Source: Anticarsia gemmatalis (Eukaryota > Arthropoda > Insecta > Lepidoptera > Erebidae). Taken from it: DNA of 64,000 nucleotides. Shown here piece after piece: positions 11,501 through 24,085 of the stretch (positions within the stretch are counted from its first letter, which is position 1; each line of letters starts with the position of its first letter). The stretch covers positions 7,130,001 through 7,194,000 of the forward strand of contig NC_134758.1 of the NCBI RefSeq assembly GCF_050436995.1, read 5' to 3'. The notes below the pieces were generated by a model that did no database searches, was not told the origin of the DNA, and saw only the letters and a program-made list of their open reading frames with translations. A program made the translations under genes and the position numbers.

Positions 11501-14500
11501 CTACTTAATTATAGTCCCTATATATAGGCGCCTATGTTTTTATATAGGTACATCTAGCCGAGGGTGGGCGCGGTGTCAGTCACGTCGCTCGTAGAACGCA
11601 AATTTTCAGCATTTGAGCATAATTAAATAATTCACAATGTTCGCATCTCATTACTTTACTTATTAAACACTTTAGTCGGGCTGAAATTGATCAAGAACTT
11701 ACGTACTCCGCAAAGTTGAAAACCACATTACCTACAGTAGCTCCCAATAATATCTACTTACTTTTAGGTAAAGGCATGAATTGTCAGAGTTGTTTGTTAC
11801 ATAATGCATATGAGACTAATATTTGTAACCGCAAGTGCGACACTAATATATGAAAATGAAATAGTCACGACATTACAAAAATACTTTTAAGCTATTAATA
11901 ATTTTCTGGCAGTTGCATTATTGGGTTTTATATCTTTACGTGGGCACCGAGAGGTACGAAGTTATAATGTATTTCTACCCCATTACTCGGCTAATTGCTG
12001 GTGGGTGTGCCGCGCGTGTCATTTGAGTTCTCATTTTACAATTTTAATGAGGATTGTATATTATTTCCATAGCCTGGACCAAATTGAACATCTCATCTCA
12101 AGTTTATTAGAATTTTTGCCGTTTGACATGAGTAAAATGACAATCTTGTTCTTAATTCCTAAAGCTTTTCCAAAGTCTTTAGATTTAATGATTTAAGTAG
12201 TGCATCAAATGCATAAAATGATTTGATATGAACTGAAGCCGACCTCCGACCCGCTGCCGCACTAGACTGACATCGCGTTTCCTACTCTGGTTTTTGTTTT
12301 ATGATAGTTTTCAAATTAAAAGTAACGAAATACGAAGGAATAAAATTCATTTTTTGTGAAACTAACATCTCTAAAATAACAAGTAGGTACCTATTACTCA
12401 ATTCATAACAATCACTATGATCATTTTTAAATGCCTGATGATACATAACCCATATCATTAGCAAAACATATCACGTTTCAAGATGAGGACGCAATGAGTT
12501 ACCTACTATTGTACCATTTTTGAATAGCATAATTTATTAGGTTCGTTAAGGACGTTTGTTAGAGTATGAGACTTGTAGTTCTTAAAAGATAATATAAGAC
12601 ACATTCCGAAGGAAAAGGTTAAGACTGGGGGTCTGAAACAAGTAGAGCCTTTGCGAAGTCTGCCTGTTATAAACGTAGATGTAACGTCTGTTAACTGAGA
12701 GGGTAGAGTCATTGCAAATCAAAGATATAATAAATATTTAAACTTGAACTATTTATTTACCCACTGTGAGGGGTACCTACCTAGTATTACCTACCTAAAA
12801 AAGCTTTCTGTTCCACTGGTTATTTGCCAACATGTTACCTTGATTTGTTCTAGTCACGCGAAACTAGTCCAAAGAAAGCGGGGTAGTTTTGTTAATTTAA
12901 CTGTCTGCGAGGCCAAACTTTAATAATGTAAGCTAATATTAACACGTTATATTTTTATAGGAATGACTCATCCCTAGAGGGGAAATGTATGAATGGTGAT
13001 GGGAATGACGTAAGCCTCGGTCACTGGGGCATGGCTACTCTGTTGGAACCATCATAATATTGCGTAGTACAACAAATAATTATACAAACTCTCCGGAATT
13101 ACATATGTACTGCGGCTTTAAACTGAAGTGAATTTATGTGAAAAATAACATAATAATATTGTTAGACGAGTCTCTATTAATACTTAATCCTAGTATGAAA
13201 TATTAATTATGTAGAGTCGCGAGGCGTTTAACATTTAGTTGATTACGAAATGCGAGTGATTGTTGGTAAAAGCCAAAATATCAATGTCAAATATTCTTAT
13301 TTCCTTTCTTTCGTGTCCTTACGTGGACTTCAAATTTAGTCGGATAAGATAAGATAAGAACCGCATTTATTATTGTTTATCAAAATGCGATATCACGATG
13401 GCTTTCTAGATATCTCAGGTACATATTCTATGTGCAGCTGCAGTTTGTAAAGGCGTCAGTGTTATTACCTGAGCATAAATACTGTGACCTGACCGTAAAG
13501 CGACAACGCACATACAAGCGAGAGCTATGGCCGGAATTGTATAAATATGGGTTAAAGCTAGAACTGGGTCGGAGAGTGAGAGCACGGCGAACGACCTCAT
13601 CACGCCAGCCGTGAATATGCCTAGGTGCAGTTAGCACCTACTTGCATTGCACGTAAAGCTGAGGAGAAATGTCGTGTACGGCTAGTTACATTATACACAA
13701 GCAAATCTCTTTCTAAATCGATATTTTTAACAGCGAAAAGAAAATTTTGCGCCCGTCTATTAATGTTGTTTTAGATATAGTTACTTCGAATAGACATTTC
13801 TTGTCCTTGTAGTTTTGAAATACGCACTGCGCCTTTTAGCACTCCAATAGCCAACAATAGTTACGATGAATATATGTATTTATGAAGGACGTCTTTTTAT
13901 ATCTGGCGAACTACCAACGAATGTTTGTTTATGTCTTCAAGTTATATTACAATCTATAATAGTACCCACAACAGGGTGAAGCAAACAAAGAATCATATGT
14001 CTATAGTTTGCTATGATGCCACTGATTCCGAACTCGCTGCTAATTGAAATAATTGATACCTAGGCTATAACCAAATTGAATGAATCATTGACTTCTATAA
14101 CGAGTCAACTTATATGATCAACCTTGATCTGTAGGTCATAAAACGTGGTCTAGACCTTAAAACTTGTCAGGGCACCCACAGCTTTAAATCTCCTGAACTG
14201 TAATAGCGCAGCATAATCATTGTTATTGCCTAACCCCCCACACACATGTCAAGAGAATTGATAAATGAATGTGCTTATATTTCCACATTGTCTCTAGGAT
14301 TAGACCAACTTCCAAGGTTAGTTAGGATATCCAAATCAGTGTTGGTCATATCCTTATTTGAATGATACATCTAGGTAATACTTTAAATTGTGTTGCCTAC
14401 ACACATAACGGTTACAGTGGGAGGCATCAATCTTATTTAAGCACTTTTGTTTAGTACGAAACAAATGACTATAATGTAGGTAGCAAGTTTAGAATCTCAG

Positions 14501-15100
14501 CTGATGTTTACAGCAAGTTGCCGGCAAATCTTTTGGTTAACAAGGTCGCTTATGTAATTGCCGCATTTAGCGCTCGAACGTGAGCCACTACGATCTACGT
14601 TATCCTACGATGTTGCGATAGGTATAGAATATGCAGCTACAATTAAGTCAGCTCTCTGTTATGAGCATTTAGTTGGTTTAACGTGACATCATCCTCTACG
14701 ATTAATAATTTACAATGATAACATGACATTGTCATATTTTGTTTACATCGTTGTAGTTCGATCTAGCTGCTGTTAATACCTACCTAATAACTGAGTTTAA
14801 TGCATTATCGCAAACTATTATAAAAACAGAGTTAAAGATACGACAGAAAGACTTAAACGAGAGAAAGATTTAAAATTCGTGTTGTAAATTTACTTACAAG
14901 CTTTAAAATAAGGTTGATACATCCACCTTCTTTATTGTCCTACTAATGTCTATTGGCAAAGAACAGCATCGTGAGGAAACTTCGCATGTTTGGAATACTT
15001 TCTTCGAAATGTATTATGTAGAGTTTGACGAGGTAGCCAACCCTAACTCTGTCAACCTTATAGGCCTGCATAAGGTTAGTGAAACTGTGCATTTGTTGCA
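8513..15100. other. Non-coding region, probably the first intron or upstream region of TPPP
   Basis: I see no coding exons here. Short open frames (for example 11921-12196 and 13415-13637) look like chance. At 13540-13547 there is TATAAATA followed by a GC-richer stretch starting about 28 bases later, a possible alternative core promoter. Near 11541 a TATATAGG and a downstream TCAGT are less well spaced. Confidence 0.35.
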
Positions 15101-15116
15101 GTAAATTGAAGAAAAA

Positions 15117-16983
15117 ATGTCTGACGCCGTAGAACAGGTGACGCAGGAAGTGAAGGACGTCAAGCTGGAGAACGGCAGCGCGTCGGGAGCGGTCAATGGA
15201 ACGTCAAACAAAGAAGAGGGAGCGATACCATTCAAGGTACGTCCAACAGCTTTTGTTAAATGTTTGTCCCGACACAGATACGATGGGGAGACTGACCTAA
15301 GTGTACCGGATTATAAAATCCCGACCAGATATTTTGCGATACTACCTATTTTGCGATATAACCTACCAGTAATGAGACATATTCAAGCAAGGACTGTTGT
15401 GCGTAACAAGTGTACTTACTAAGTTTCATTTCACGCTCATTGCGTATATAACTACCTACTTGTAAGTACTTAATGTCATGCACAAGTGGATTACATCCCA
15501 TATGTTACGATCACATTAATTTATATACATTTCTATAGTCACTACCTATTAACAAAGTAAAACCCATTTCCAGGACGCGTTCAAAGCCTTTTCAAAGTTT
15601 GGAGACCCTAAATCTGATGGCAAGACTATAACACTCTCCCAGAGCGATAAATGGATGAAGCAAGCGAAGGTGATCGATGGCAAGAAGATCACAACCACAG
15701 ACACCGCCATCCACTTCAAGAAACTGAAGTCATTGAAACTTGGCATTGACGATTACCAGAAATTCCTTGACGATTTGGCTAAAAGTAAAAAGATTGAACT
15801 TGATGAGATCAAGAAGAAGCTCACTAGTTGCGGACAACCTGGAGTTTCGACACACGTAAGATTAATTTAACTTACTTTACTTGTATGGGTAGCACTTACT
15901 AAGATATACAGGGTGTCCCAAAACTCAACGATAATCCGAGATTATATGGTTTTTTTTTCCTAGAACCGGTATGACTTGGCCTTTCATCCTGTCTCGGATT
16001 ATCGTTGAGTTTTGGGACACCCCGTATATGTAATTCTACTTACTGATACTCAATATCTATGTAGGTAGGTAGCGCATAGTCAATCCACCATCAGAATTCA
16101 CTTGTAAGTAGTGCAATCCGTATCCATGACCTTCTCAAGGTAGGAAGGTTGTACCATTAGATTACTAAAGGTAAATAAAATTATTCCACTCACTCATGTG
16201 ATTATCAGCTATACGATAATTTTAAAGGTTTATTTATAGTTTAAAAACAATACCTGTTTGGTGACTATAAACAGTCACTGCTTTCCTGTCCATGTATTAT
16301 CTAGTGTTGTGTTAGTCATCGAGATAATTGAGCGTACCTATCGTGAATAATGTCATGTACATTGTATTAGTACACCCACCTAGCGTAACACCTACTTGTA
16401 GTTAGGTATTTAACGAATCTAATACCTATTTTGCCTGTAAAACAAGTCATAACTGCGGTGAACATTGCCGTTTGATTTTGTAGATCGAATTTTTTTCTAC
16501 TTATTTAATGTATGGTATATGTGCAATGGTTAACGTGGTCACTTCTTCTCTTTTCGCCATTCAGTACTTATATTTGTGTGATGGACACGACTAGCCCCCA
16601 GTTTCTGAGGTACATTTAGCGGTAGTTTATCTATTCAATAGCCTTAAAACTCATACAAAAAAAACGCTATTGAATAGATAAACTACCGTTAAATTTACTC
16701 AGAAACCGGGGGTAGGTAAAATTGTGGGAGTTTCCTATGTAATTACTTTTTGCACTTTCGATTATTTACCTTTTGGATTGTCTGGTTTTAGGTGACCAAA
16801 TCGCCAGCAGCTGCGGCAGCTGTTGATCGTCTTACGGACACCAGCAAGTACACGGGATCACACAAGCAGAGGTTTGACGAAACTGGCAAGGGTAAGGGCA
16901 TCGCGGGCAGGAAGGACCTCGTCGATGCCTCGGGTTACGTCTCAGGGTACCAACACAAGGATACATACAACAAATCCCATTAA
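15117..16983 (+). CDS. TPPP: Tubulin polymerization-promoting protein (p25-alpha family), 197 aa
   Basis: Three exons join in frame: 15117-15236, 15574-15855 and 16792-16983 (TAA). An acidic N-terminal tail of about 40 residues is followed by the p25-alpha core: AFKAFSKFGDPKSDGKTITL, then DKWMKQAKVIDGKKITTTDT, FKKLKSLKLGIDDYQKFL and the C-terminal segment DTSKYTGSHKQRFDETGKGK ending in GYVSGYQHKDTYNKSH. These are characteristic of the TPPP/ringer family, which binds tubulin and bundles and stabilises microtubules; the Drosophila homologue acts in axons. The length fits the family. An acceptor-like tract ending at 15101 just before the ATG indicates a spliced 5' UTR exon upstream. Introns 1 and 2 are short, and intron 2 carries two MITEs. 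Confidence 0.97.
15907..16026. mobile_element. Short mariner-like MITE in TPPP intron 2
   Basis: Nearly perfect inverted arms start CAGGGTGTCCCAAAACTCAA and end with the reverse complement through GGGACACCCCG, separated by a loop of roughly 50 bases. The flanks are TA on both sides (TATACAGGG and CCCCGTATA), fitting a TA target-site duplication of the Tc1/mariner type. It is about 120 bases long with no coding capacity. Confidence 0.75.
16595..16712. mobile_element. Foldback MITE, family B copy 1, in TPPP intron 2
   Basis: The arm beginning CCCCCAGTTTCTGAGGTAC and running through TAGTTTATCTATTCAATAGC is repeated inverted after a short A-rich loop and ends AGAAACCGGGGG. TAG flanks both ends. 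A second, eroded copy lies at 31877-31978. Confidence 0.75.
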
Positions 16984-17917
16984 TTGTATAAAGCACCAAT
17001 ATTAAAAACACGTCGGAGATGTCTATGAGGCGATTATCACGTATGGGACTTTCCCGTTTCGCGCCTAAGAGGTCCAAAGGTTCACTGATATTCCGACGTG
17101 TTATCCTTTAGCGAGACAAACATTATTTTATTATATCTACTCCAGGCTTATAAATTTGAATATAACAGACCAGTAAAACTGAAAAATATAAATTAAATAT
17201 ACCCTAACGTTTTCGTATAACTGCCTTCAATCATGAAAGAAAATATAAAGCTTATTTTGCACTTATACCTTTCGCATTTGAAAACAAAATATATCCAGTA
17301 TATAATACTAAATTGTAGCATTTATCGACCTCTGCCTATATATTGTGCAGAAAGACATTCCTTCCCAAGTAGTATAATAATATTATGAAACTAGAAATAA
17401 GGTCCAACGTTTTCCAATTATTTATCACTGATAATTTTGTGTATCTGTACGTCTAGTCGTGTGTAGATTTAGATTTTTAACAAACTATTTAAAATTTTAC
17501 TGTGATTTTAACATTTTTAATAATTATCGGTTCAATCTTTCATAGCAACTTTGTTACTGTATTTTAAACTTAACCTTATAAATGTTATAATTACCTAAAT
17601 ATAGTACAAAAAAACCCTTTTAATGTACAAAGGATTGAGCTACCCACAAAGCCTGTAAAGGAGGTAAAAAATATATTATTTTAAAATGTATTTTCAAAAC
17701 AAATGTGTCATAATATAACGTAAGCGCACGCATTACTTTTAAGTTCATTTTTAATGGTTCTCAATAATAAAATAGGTAGGTACTAACGCCTAAATTTATT
17801 ATCCCTTAGGCTCTGTATCTATCTTTAAATTATTTTGTTATTAATAAAATACACTAAATCCGCTTCTGAATTTCATTTAATACTTACTGCCCGAAAATGC
17901 CTTTAAGCTTAGAATTA

Positions 17918-17923
17918 AATAAA
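17918..17923 (+). terminator. Candidate polyadenylation signal of TPPP
   Basis: AATAAA about 935 bases after the stop; another candidate is at 17843. Confidence 0.35.
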
Positions 17924-20053
17924 GGGTGAGAGAAATGATTCAATGAGATGTATATTGGTACAATTTATTTGACTTATAACTACAAATACATGTGTAAAGC
18001 ACTATTTTTTTATGAAATAATTAATAATCAATTATACATGGTATTATTATATGGTGGTACTATTAATTTTATGCACTGAAAGCAAATAATCTAAGACTTA
18101 ACTCATACATCTGTTGGATTATTATAGTTAAACTATACAATATAATTATAATAACACAAACATAGATTGCTAGCCCTTTCTACCTTCCATTTTATAATAT
18201 TTTAAAGATAACAAAGTAAAAAGATCGCAGGCGATTAAAAAAAAGGTACTGTTACTTGTGCACGTCGGTATAAACGCCGTAAACGATAACCTGACTCTCC
18301 TGCCGGACGTGTTGTAAACATACAAAATAAAACACGTTTCAAATGTCAATAATTTAAAGCAAAATTTATATAGAAACAACAGTATCCACCAGTAAACACG
18401 AAATGCAGAAAAATATAACATAGTTTTAATGTGACCCATTTGAGTAATGTCAAATTAATTTATATAACATGTTAGTTTTTAAAATATATTAAAATCTCTA
18501 ATTTTAACTAAGATACAAACATATTTAGATATACATAATTACGTAGATCAGCTAGGCCTGGTGGTCGGCCTCGTTATACGGCTATATGTTTATAAAACGA
18601 AGTTTGAGTTAGAAACACGCCATGTATTATGAAGGAATGACCAAAACATTTTAAGACTAAAATATTAATATTGTTATTAATTTTAATATCGAGTAATTCG
18701 AGTACAGAATAGAATGTTACAGTTTTATTTTTTTAACACAGGCTTCCAGCACATATACTTAACCTTTGCAATGGCAAAGTGCGACATATTGCGTGTCTTT
18801 TTTTAATAACTGCCAGTCCGTTTATATTTCAGACTAATTTCGCGGTGTATGGGGGTTTAAACTTAGAACATTAAACATGGTGGATCAAATAAATTGATAT
18901 CGAAAAGTAATTAGTTACTGCAAGCCGTTACAGTACAGACACGAATTATATCGGGAATATTAATAGATAGTAATTCGTGCTAACATGCATTTATCACAAT
19001 TGGTATAGTAAAGACTGATCATTACTTAGGAATATTTAATTCAGTTTCGCTATTTTGTATGACAGATCATGATTATTTAACTAAACTTGGAATATTATTA
19101 GGTCCCTTTCAGTTATTTTTATAAACAGTTTCTCACAAGTATCCTCTGATATACTGAGGGAATGGCAATAGTTACAATCAAGCCAACTGCCAAGGTCGAT
19201 TTCACGGTATGATTGAAGGTGCGATTTAAATAAAAGGAATTACTCAAACTTGACGTATGATGCATTTTTAACACATATGATGATGTGGTGTTTCATCAAA
19301 AAATAATTATTATAATATTCCAATAATATCCATCAGGTGTAAACAACCCATAATAGTAATTAGTAATTTAAAAATAATCACATTCTCCCATACAATTCGT
19401 TTAAATATCGTTGTATAGCAAAACAGTAATTGTTTTTAAGCTTGTCAGTTGTTATTTACGATCGAGACTATTGCAGACTACATGGACTCAATTAAAATGC
19501 TGAATGAGAGATGATTATTGTCATATTAAATATCAATTGCATTCGATACAGTACAAAAGCAAGGTAGGTACAACAGATTTTATAAAAGTAGGTACTTAAT
19601 AACAGTAACTTTTGTTTTATTGAACAAAACATGTATATTCTATTTTTCCTTGACATTTTGTTCCACTTTATTGTAACATATGGGTAGGTACTTCAATCCA
19701 CAACCAGTACTTATGTTGTTGAAAGTTATCATATTTCTTTATATATTCATCGTATAAACGTCGATCTATTACAATATTTTCACGTCCATCATACTTAGTC
19801 AGTTTTTTTAGAAAATATAAATATTTACAATTTGCTACATGTAGTTACAAATCTATATAGAAAGCTAAGGTCATGATCGCTTTACACAGCAATTATTAAA
19901 AGCTTTACAAGTGAAGATCATAAATGGTAAATATATATATTCACCCTGTGTTAAATAATACCCTTTTAAAAATTTTGAACATATCTAACATAAAGTAGGT
20001 ACTAAATAAAAATTAGACAAGAATTAATTATAATCTCATGGCATTAAATTGAG

Positions 20054-20059
20054 TTTATT
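20054..20059 (-). terminator. Candidate polyadenylation signal of PIP4P
   Basis: TTTATT on the plus strand, that is AATAAA on the minus strand, about 485 bases past the stop. Confidence 0.35.
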
Positions 20060-20543
20060 GTTGCACTTTGTTATAGAGCAATGCTTGTGACGATGCGCTG
20101 TTACAATCAGCTGGTCTACTGTACAATGCATGCACATCTGATTATGGCAGGTTGAACATCATCAAGGCTTCTGAGATTCTTCCTGACATCGTACAGATCG
20201 ATTAAATGTCAAGCGACTTATTTAAGCCAAACTCGCCATTCCGTGTTTGATCAAACACGTCATTAAATAACATCGTCCATGCATTGCTAGAAATGTCAAG
20301 GTGTAACTTAGGTACAATTTATTCAATTTACATATTTGTCCTAATATTACTCGGTATATTTATCGCAATATAATAACTCGCCAACTCATCATCAAATAGA
20401 ACAAACTCGGCTCTATTTCGGTTAGACGGTTTATATCCGGCGAAACTGAGCTCTTACAACAACGCTATATGGAATTGAGAATTTCTCTATATATATTTTC
20501 TAGTCGTACAAACGTTATCACAAGACCGAGCGACGTCGCATAT

Positions 20544-23501
20544 CTACATCGGGCCCTCGATCATACTCACTTTCATAGCAAAATAGTAGACGGCTCGACT
20601 GCCGAGGATGAAGGCGAGCAAGAAGCCCCCGACGTAGGCGACGTAGATGCCGCCGCCGTGACTCTTGGCGGCCGACAGCGTGCCCAGCGTCACGCCCAGC
20701 GCGATGGCCAGGAACACGAGCGCCAGCACCGCGAACACCGTGCCGCGCACGCGCGCCATGCGCGGGCCCACCGACGACACCTTGCGGCAGTGCGGGCAGC
20801 GCACCGGCGCGTTCTTCAACAGCTGATACTGGAAATCGTACAACCATCAATGACTACAAAGTTCACTGACCTTAATCTATAATACAATTATAAGTTCATT
20901 CTGATAGTCATGATAATATTAGTTTTATCTAACTCGGAACGGACAATAAAAACATTATATTAGCTCCAAATAATTAAATACATTGTTTAAGTTCATGAAA
21001 TTAATATCGAAAAATATGTTGATATCAGGCCACTAAATAAAGACTTAATTGTGTACACTTTTTGTATCTATAAATATGATAAAATAATAATATAATATGT
21101 ACATATTTACCTACACCAATGTAATATAATCATTGATATAACAAGAGATAAGGTTTAATATGATCTCAGATTGTGACACATCCTTTATAGAGTCAGGTTT
21201 TATATTGTGTATTAAGAGAGGTGGTCATGATTGGAAATAAAATGAATAACCATTATACAAAAAATCTTATGTACTGTGTATTGTTGTGAAGCATTGACTC
21301 CTTAACCTCATGAACTTACATGCTTTAAAGATATAAACTTGTTAACAAACATGTAAATGTAAACTATGCAAATATCAACAACACAGCACTTTATCCCTTG
21401 TTAAAAACATTAGGGAACCCTGGGAACCCAATGTAATTAGATCTAGTGTTAAGGACATGCAGTAAAAATTAATCTTAACAATCACTTCATATAAAAAATA
21501 CAACTTTAAACAAATATTAAGACAGGAAAAGGTTTTTGAGATTTCTTATGCAAACTTCATAGATGTATTGCAAAAATTGATTGCTTTGAACTTTTCTATA
21601 CAAGGCTAGATATTTTAAAACATTTTAGATACCAAGATCCTACTGACCTCTGATTAGAATATTTCTATTTCCAAACATCATTAAAATGTATAAATATTCA
21701 AGTGGAGACTTTCTGTTTTTTACAAAGTTTCTTATTTGATTAATGTACTATTTAGATCAACCTACTCAAAAGACTAGTCTGTGTAGTAACATAATAATAT
21801 TGACATTTCATGGTAATAAAGCTTTATACTTTAAGTAGGTACTTTAGGTGATTTGGTCTAAGATTATATTAGGTAATACATAATTGATTGCATCAAGATC
21901 TGATATGTAACTTAGTTGCATAATAATTTGCACAAATACAAGTAATACAACATTAGACCTGGGTGTGGTGTCCTGATTTTTTTAAAACACTCTTGTTGCT
22001 TAATCTAAATGATCTTGTTTTAGAAATGTGCACACATTCACACACAAAAGAAATATAAATTCAGTGCTATAGTTGATAAGACTGATTGTGACTAATGACT
22101 ATCATTAGTTGAATGCTTGTAAACTACACAAGGTGTTTATTGTGTTTAAACAAATTCAACTTATTTATTTCTATTACTAGAACTCTAGAAAGTAATTAGC
22201 TCATTTCTTTAAATAAATTACAAATAAAAGAGTACTATACTCATAAAAACAGAGTATAAAAATCATAGTTTTATTTGTGTATTTGAACAGAAAGGTTGTG
22301 AAGCATATTGATAAGAAACTTTTAAATTGATGTTTAATTAATGCATTAGTCATAGAATGTGCCATACAAACCCAACCTGTCTTTATATTTAAAACATACT
22401 ACTATTTACCTATACCAGTGGAAAAGCAAGGTCTCCTGGAGGTTAAAATGTATAATAATATGCATTTATAAATATTATTGAAATCACACAACAGATGTAG
22501 TGTGTTTCTTTGACTACACCAATATTTGAACAACTAAATAAAGGTGTTTAATTGCTGGAAAGTACATAAACAATATGTAAAAGCATTGATATAATATTGT
22601 TAAACAAAAGTAATATTTACATTAGGTATAAAGGAATAAAATAATAATTTACCAGAAATGTGTCTTGGCAATGGGCACAGATAACTCTACACATGCCAGG
22701 CAAGGTGGGCACAGGAGGGGTAACTGGCGATGGTGCCAAGTTAATGATCCTCTTGCAGTCAGCGCGAGGACACGCAATACGCTGTGAGGATGACTTGCAG
22801 ATCAACAAGCAGTTGCATGGGCAGCGCACATACTTCTTGCCTGGTGGAGCATTTCTTATTGGCTGAAAATATTATAATCAATACAATTCTTATGAGTCAT
22901 CATAAATACTCAGACTAAGTGTATAATCATACAATAACAACAGTGTAGTAAATAATACTGACAAAAGAAAAAGTACTTATAAAATGTTTCTGTCGGTAAT
23001 TAAAGCCAGAGATTTTACTTATTTAATTACAGTAGTTAACATACCGTGGCTTCATTGCATTCTGAACACTTGACAACATGCTGTTCCCTCTTCCCCGATA
23101 TATCGATCATGGCCTGGCACACGCGGCATGTTACCATTGGCATTCCCGCTTGCTGGTAGGGTGGAGGAAGCTCATCAGGTCCAATTGGGGATATGGTGCT
23201 GACATTTACCTCCTCTGTCATACAAAAACATATTTGCGTGTTAGGTACGAAGTAAGAAGTACGTAACCAAACATGTAATAACTGGAAAATCTGTTGCACA
23301 ACATGGAATATTCAATCGACTAATGTTTCTTCGGATTGGATTAGGTCGAGCTATCTTATTGCTTTGTTTAGCAACAGAAATCATAGGGATTGTATTCGTC
23401 CTATCAGTTGAATCATCAGCTGTCAAAACAATAAAGACAATTATCTAATTGTACTTACCATCCCTTAGCAAAGGCTTATTTTCACTTTGACCGTCCCCCA
23501 T
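20544..23501 (-). CDS. PIP4P: Type I PtdIns(4,5)P2 4-phosphatase (TMEM55 family), 235 aa
   Basis: Four exons join in frame: 23501-23459, 23214-23045, 22862-22653 and 20828-20544. The protein starts MGDGQSENKPLLRDEE, has a proline-rich DELPPPYQ stretch, then cysteine pairs (TCRVCQ, VKCSEC), the TMEM55 core PIRNAPPGKKYVRCPCNCLL and the phosphatase signature CKSSSQR (CX5R, Cys93 to Arg99). Further Cys pairs follow (CAHCQDTF, CPHCRKVSS). Two membrane helices lie near residues 171-192 and 202-225. Family members sit in late endosome/lysosome membranes, remove the 4-phosphate of PI(4,5)P2 and affect lysosome positioning. The last exon is strongly GC-rich. The C-terminus MKVSMIEGPM contains a donor-like GTGAGT, so an alternative ending is possible. 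Divergent from UTP4. Confidence 0.95.
20829..22652 (-). other. Intron 3 of the PIP4P gene
   Basis: A 1.8-kb AT-rich intron between the CX5R exon and the transmembrane exon. I saw no repeat or gene inside it. Confidence 0.8.
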
Positions 23502-24085
23502 TGTAATACACTGCAACTTTTAAAACACACTATGCAAATGTGAAACAATTAAATTACGACTTTTGAAGAAATTATGAATGTAGGGACTGACTGGTACTAC
23601 AATCCTCAAAACTTGATTTTCTTTTTTTTTTAATTAGAGATTGATATTTGAACACAATGATTTTAAGCAATTATCTACGTTCGTATATCTTAAAAGTACA
23701 CTGATTTCTGCTTAAAGTATAAATTGGTTTTTAAATCAAACAAATGCACTTAACGCTACTTTATTACAAACAATTAGTTTGTTGAGTATTCCCATGCATG
23801 ACTATTTATTTTTTTATAAAGTTGACATTCTCTTTATCATATTTGAAGCCTGACATGAATGACAAATGTCATATTGTATGCTAAGTTTCAGTGTACACGC
23901 ATTGCATATTTTGAGCATAAAATTTTTTTTTTTCTTTATCACTCATACCAAAATGAGTAGTTTAGAGAGATTCATAGACAAATGTCAGTTTCCTCTGCTG
24001 TGTTTACCTATTAGTTAGAGGTTAGGTTGTAATAACCTACATGCGTGTTTATTAATAATTGTTAAAAAGTAATTCGTCTATACAA
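23502..24085. promoter_or_regulatory. Divergent promoter region between PIP4P and UTP4
   Basis: There are 584 bases between the two start codons, with the genes head to head. It is AT-rich without an obvious TATA box at the expected place for either gene; a shared housekeeping promoter is likely. Confidence 0.55.

Larger units (their letters stand above)
16984..20543. other. Convergent 3' UTRs of TPPP (+) and PIP4P (-)
   Basis: There are 3.6 kb of AT-rich sequence between the two stop codons and no coding signal. Candidate plus-strand AATAAA signals lie at 17843-17848 and 17918-17923, implying a TPPP 3' UTR of up to about 0.95 kb. On the minus strand an AATAAA lies at 20059-20054. Where the two transcripts end is not certain. 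Confidence 0.5.

Noticed and set aside
20469..20882. 137-codon plus-strand frame rich in Arg, His and Ala
   Set aside because: It is the antisense shadow of the GC-rich last exon of PIP4P.
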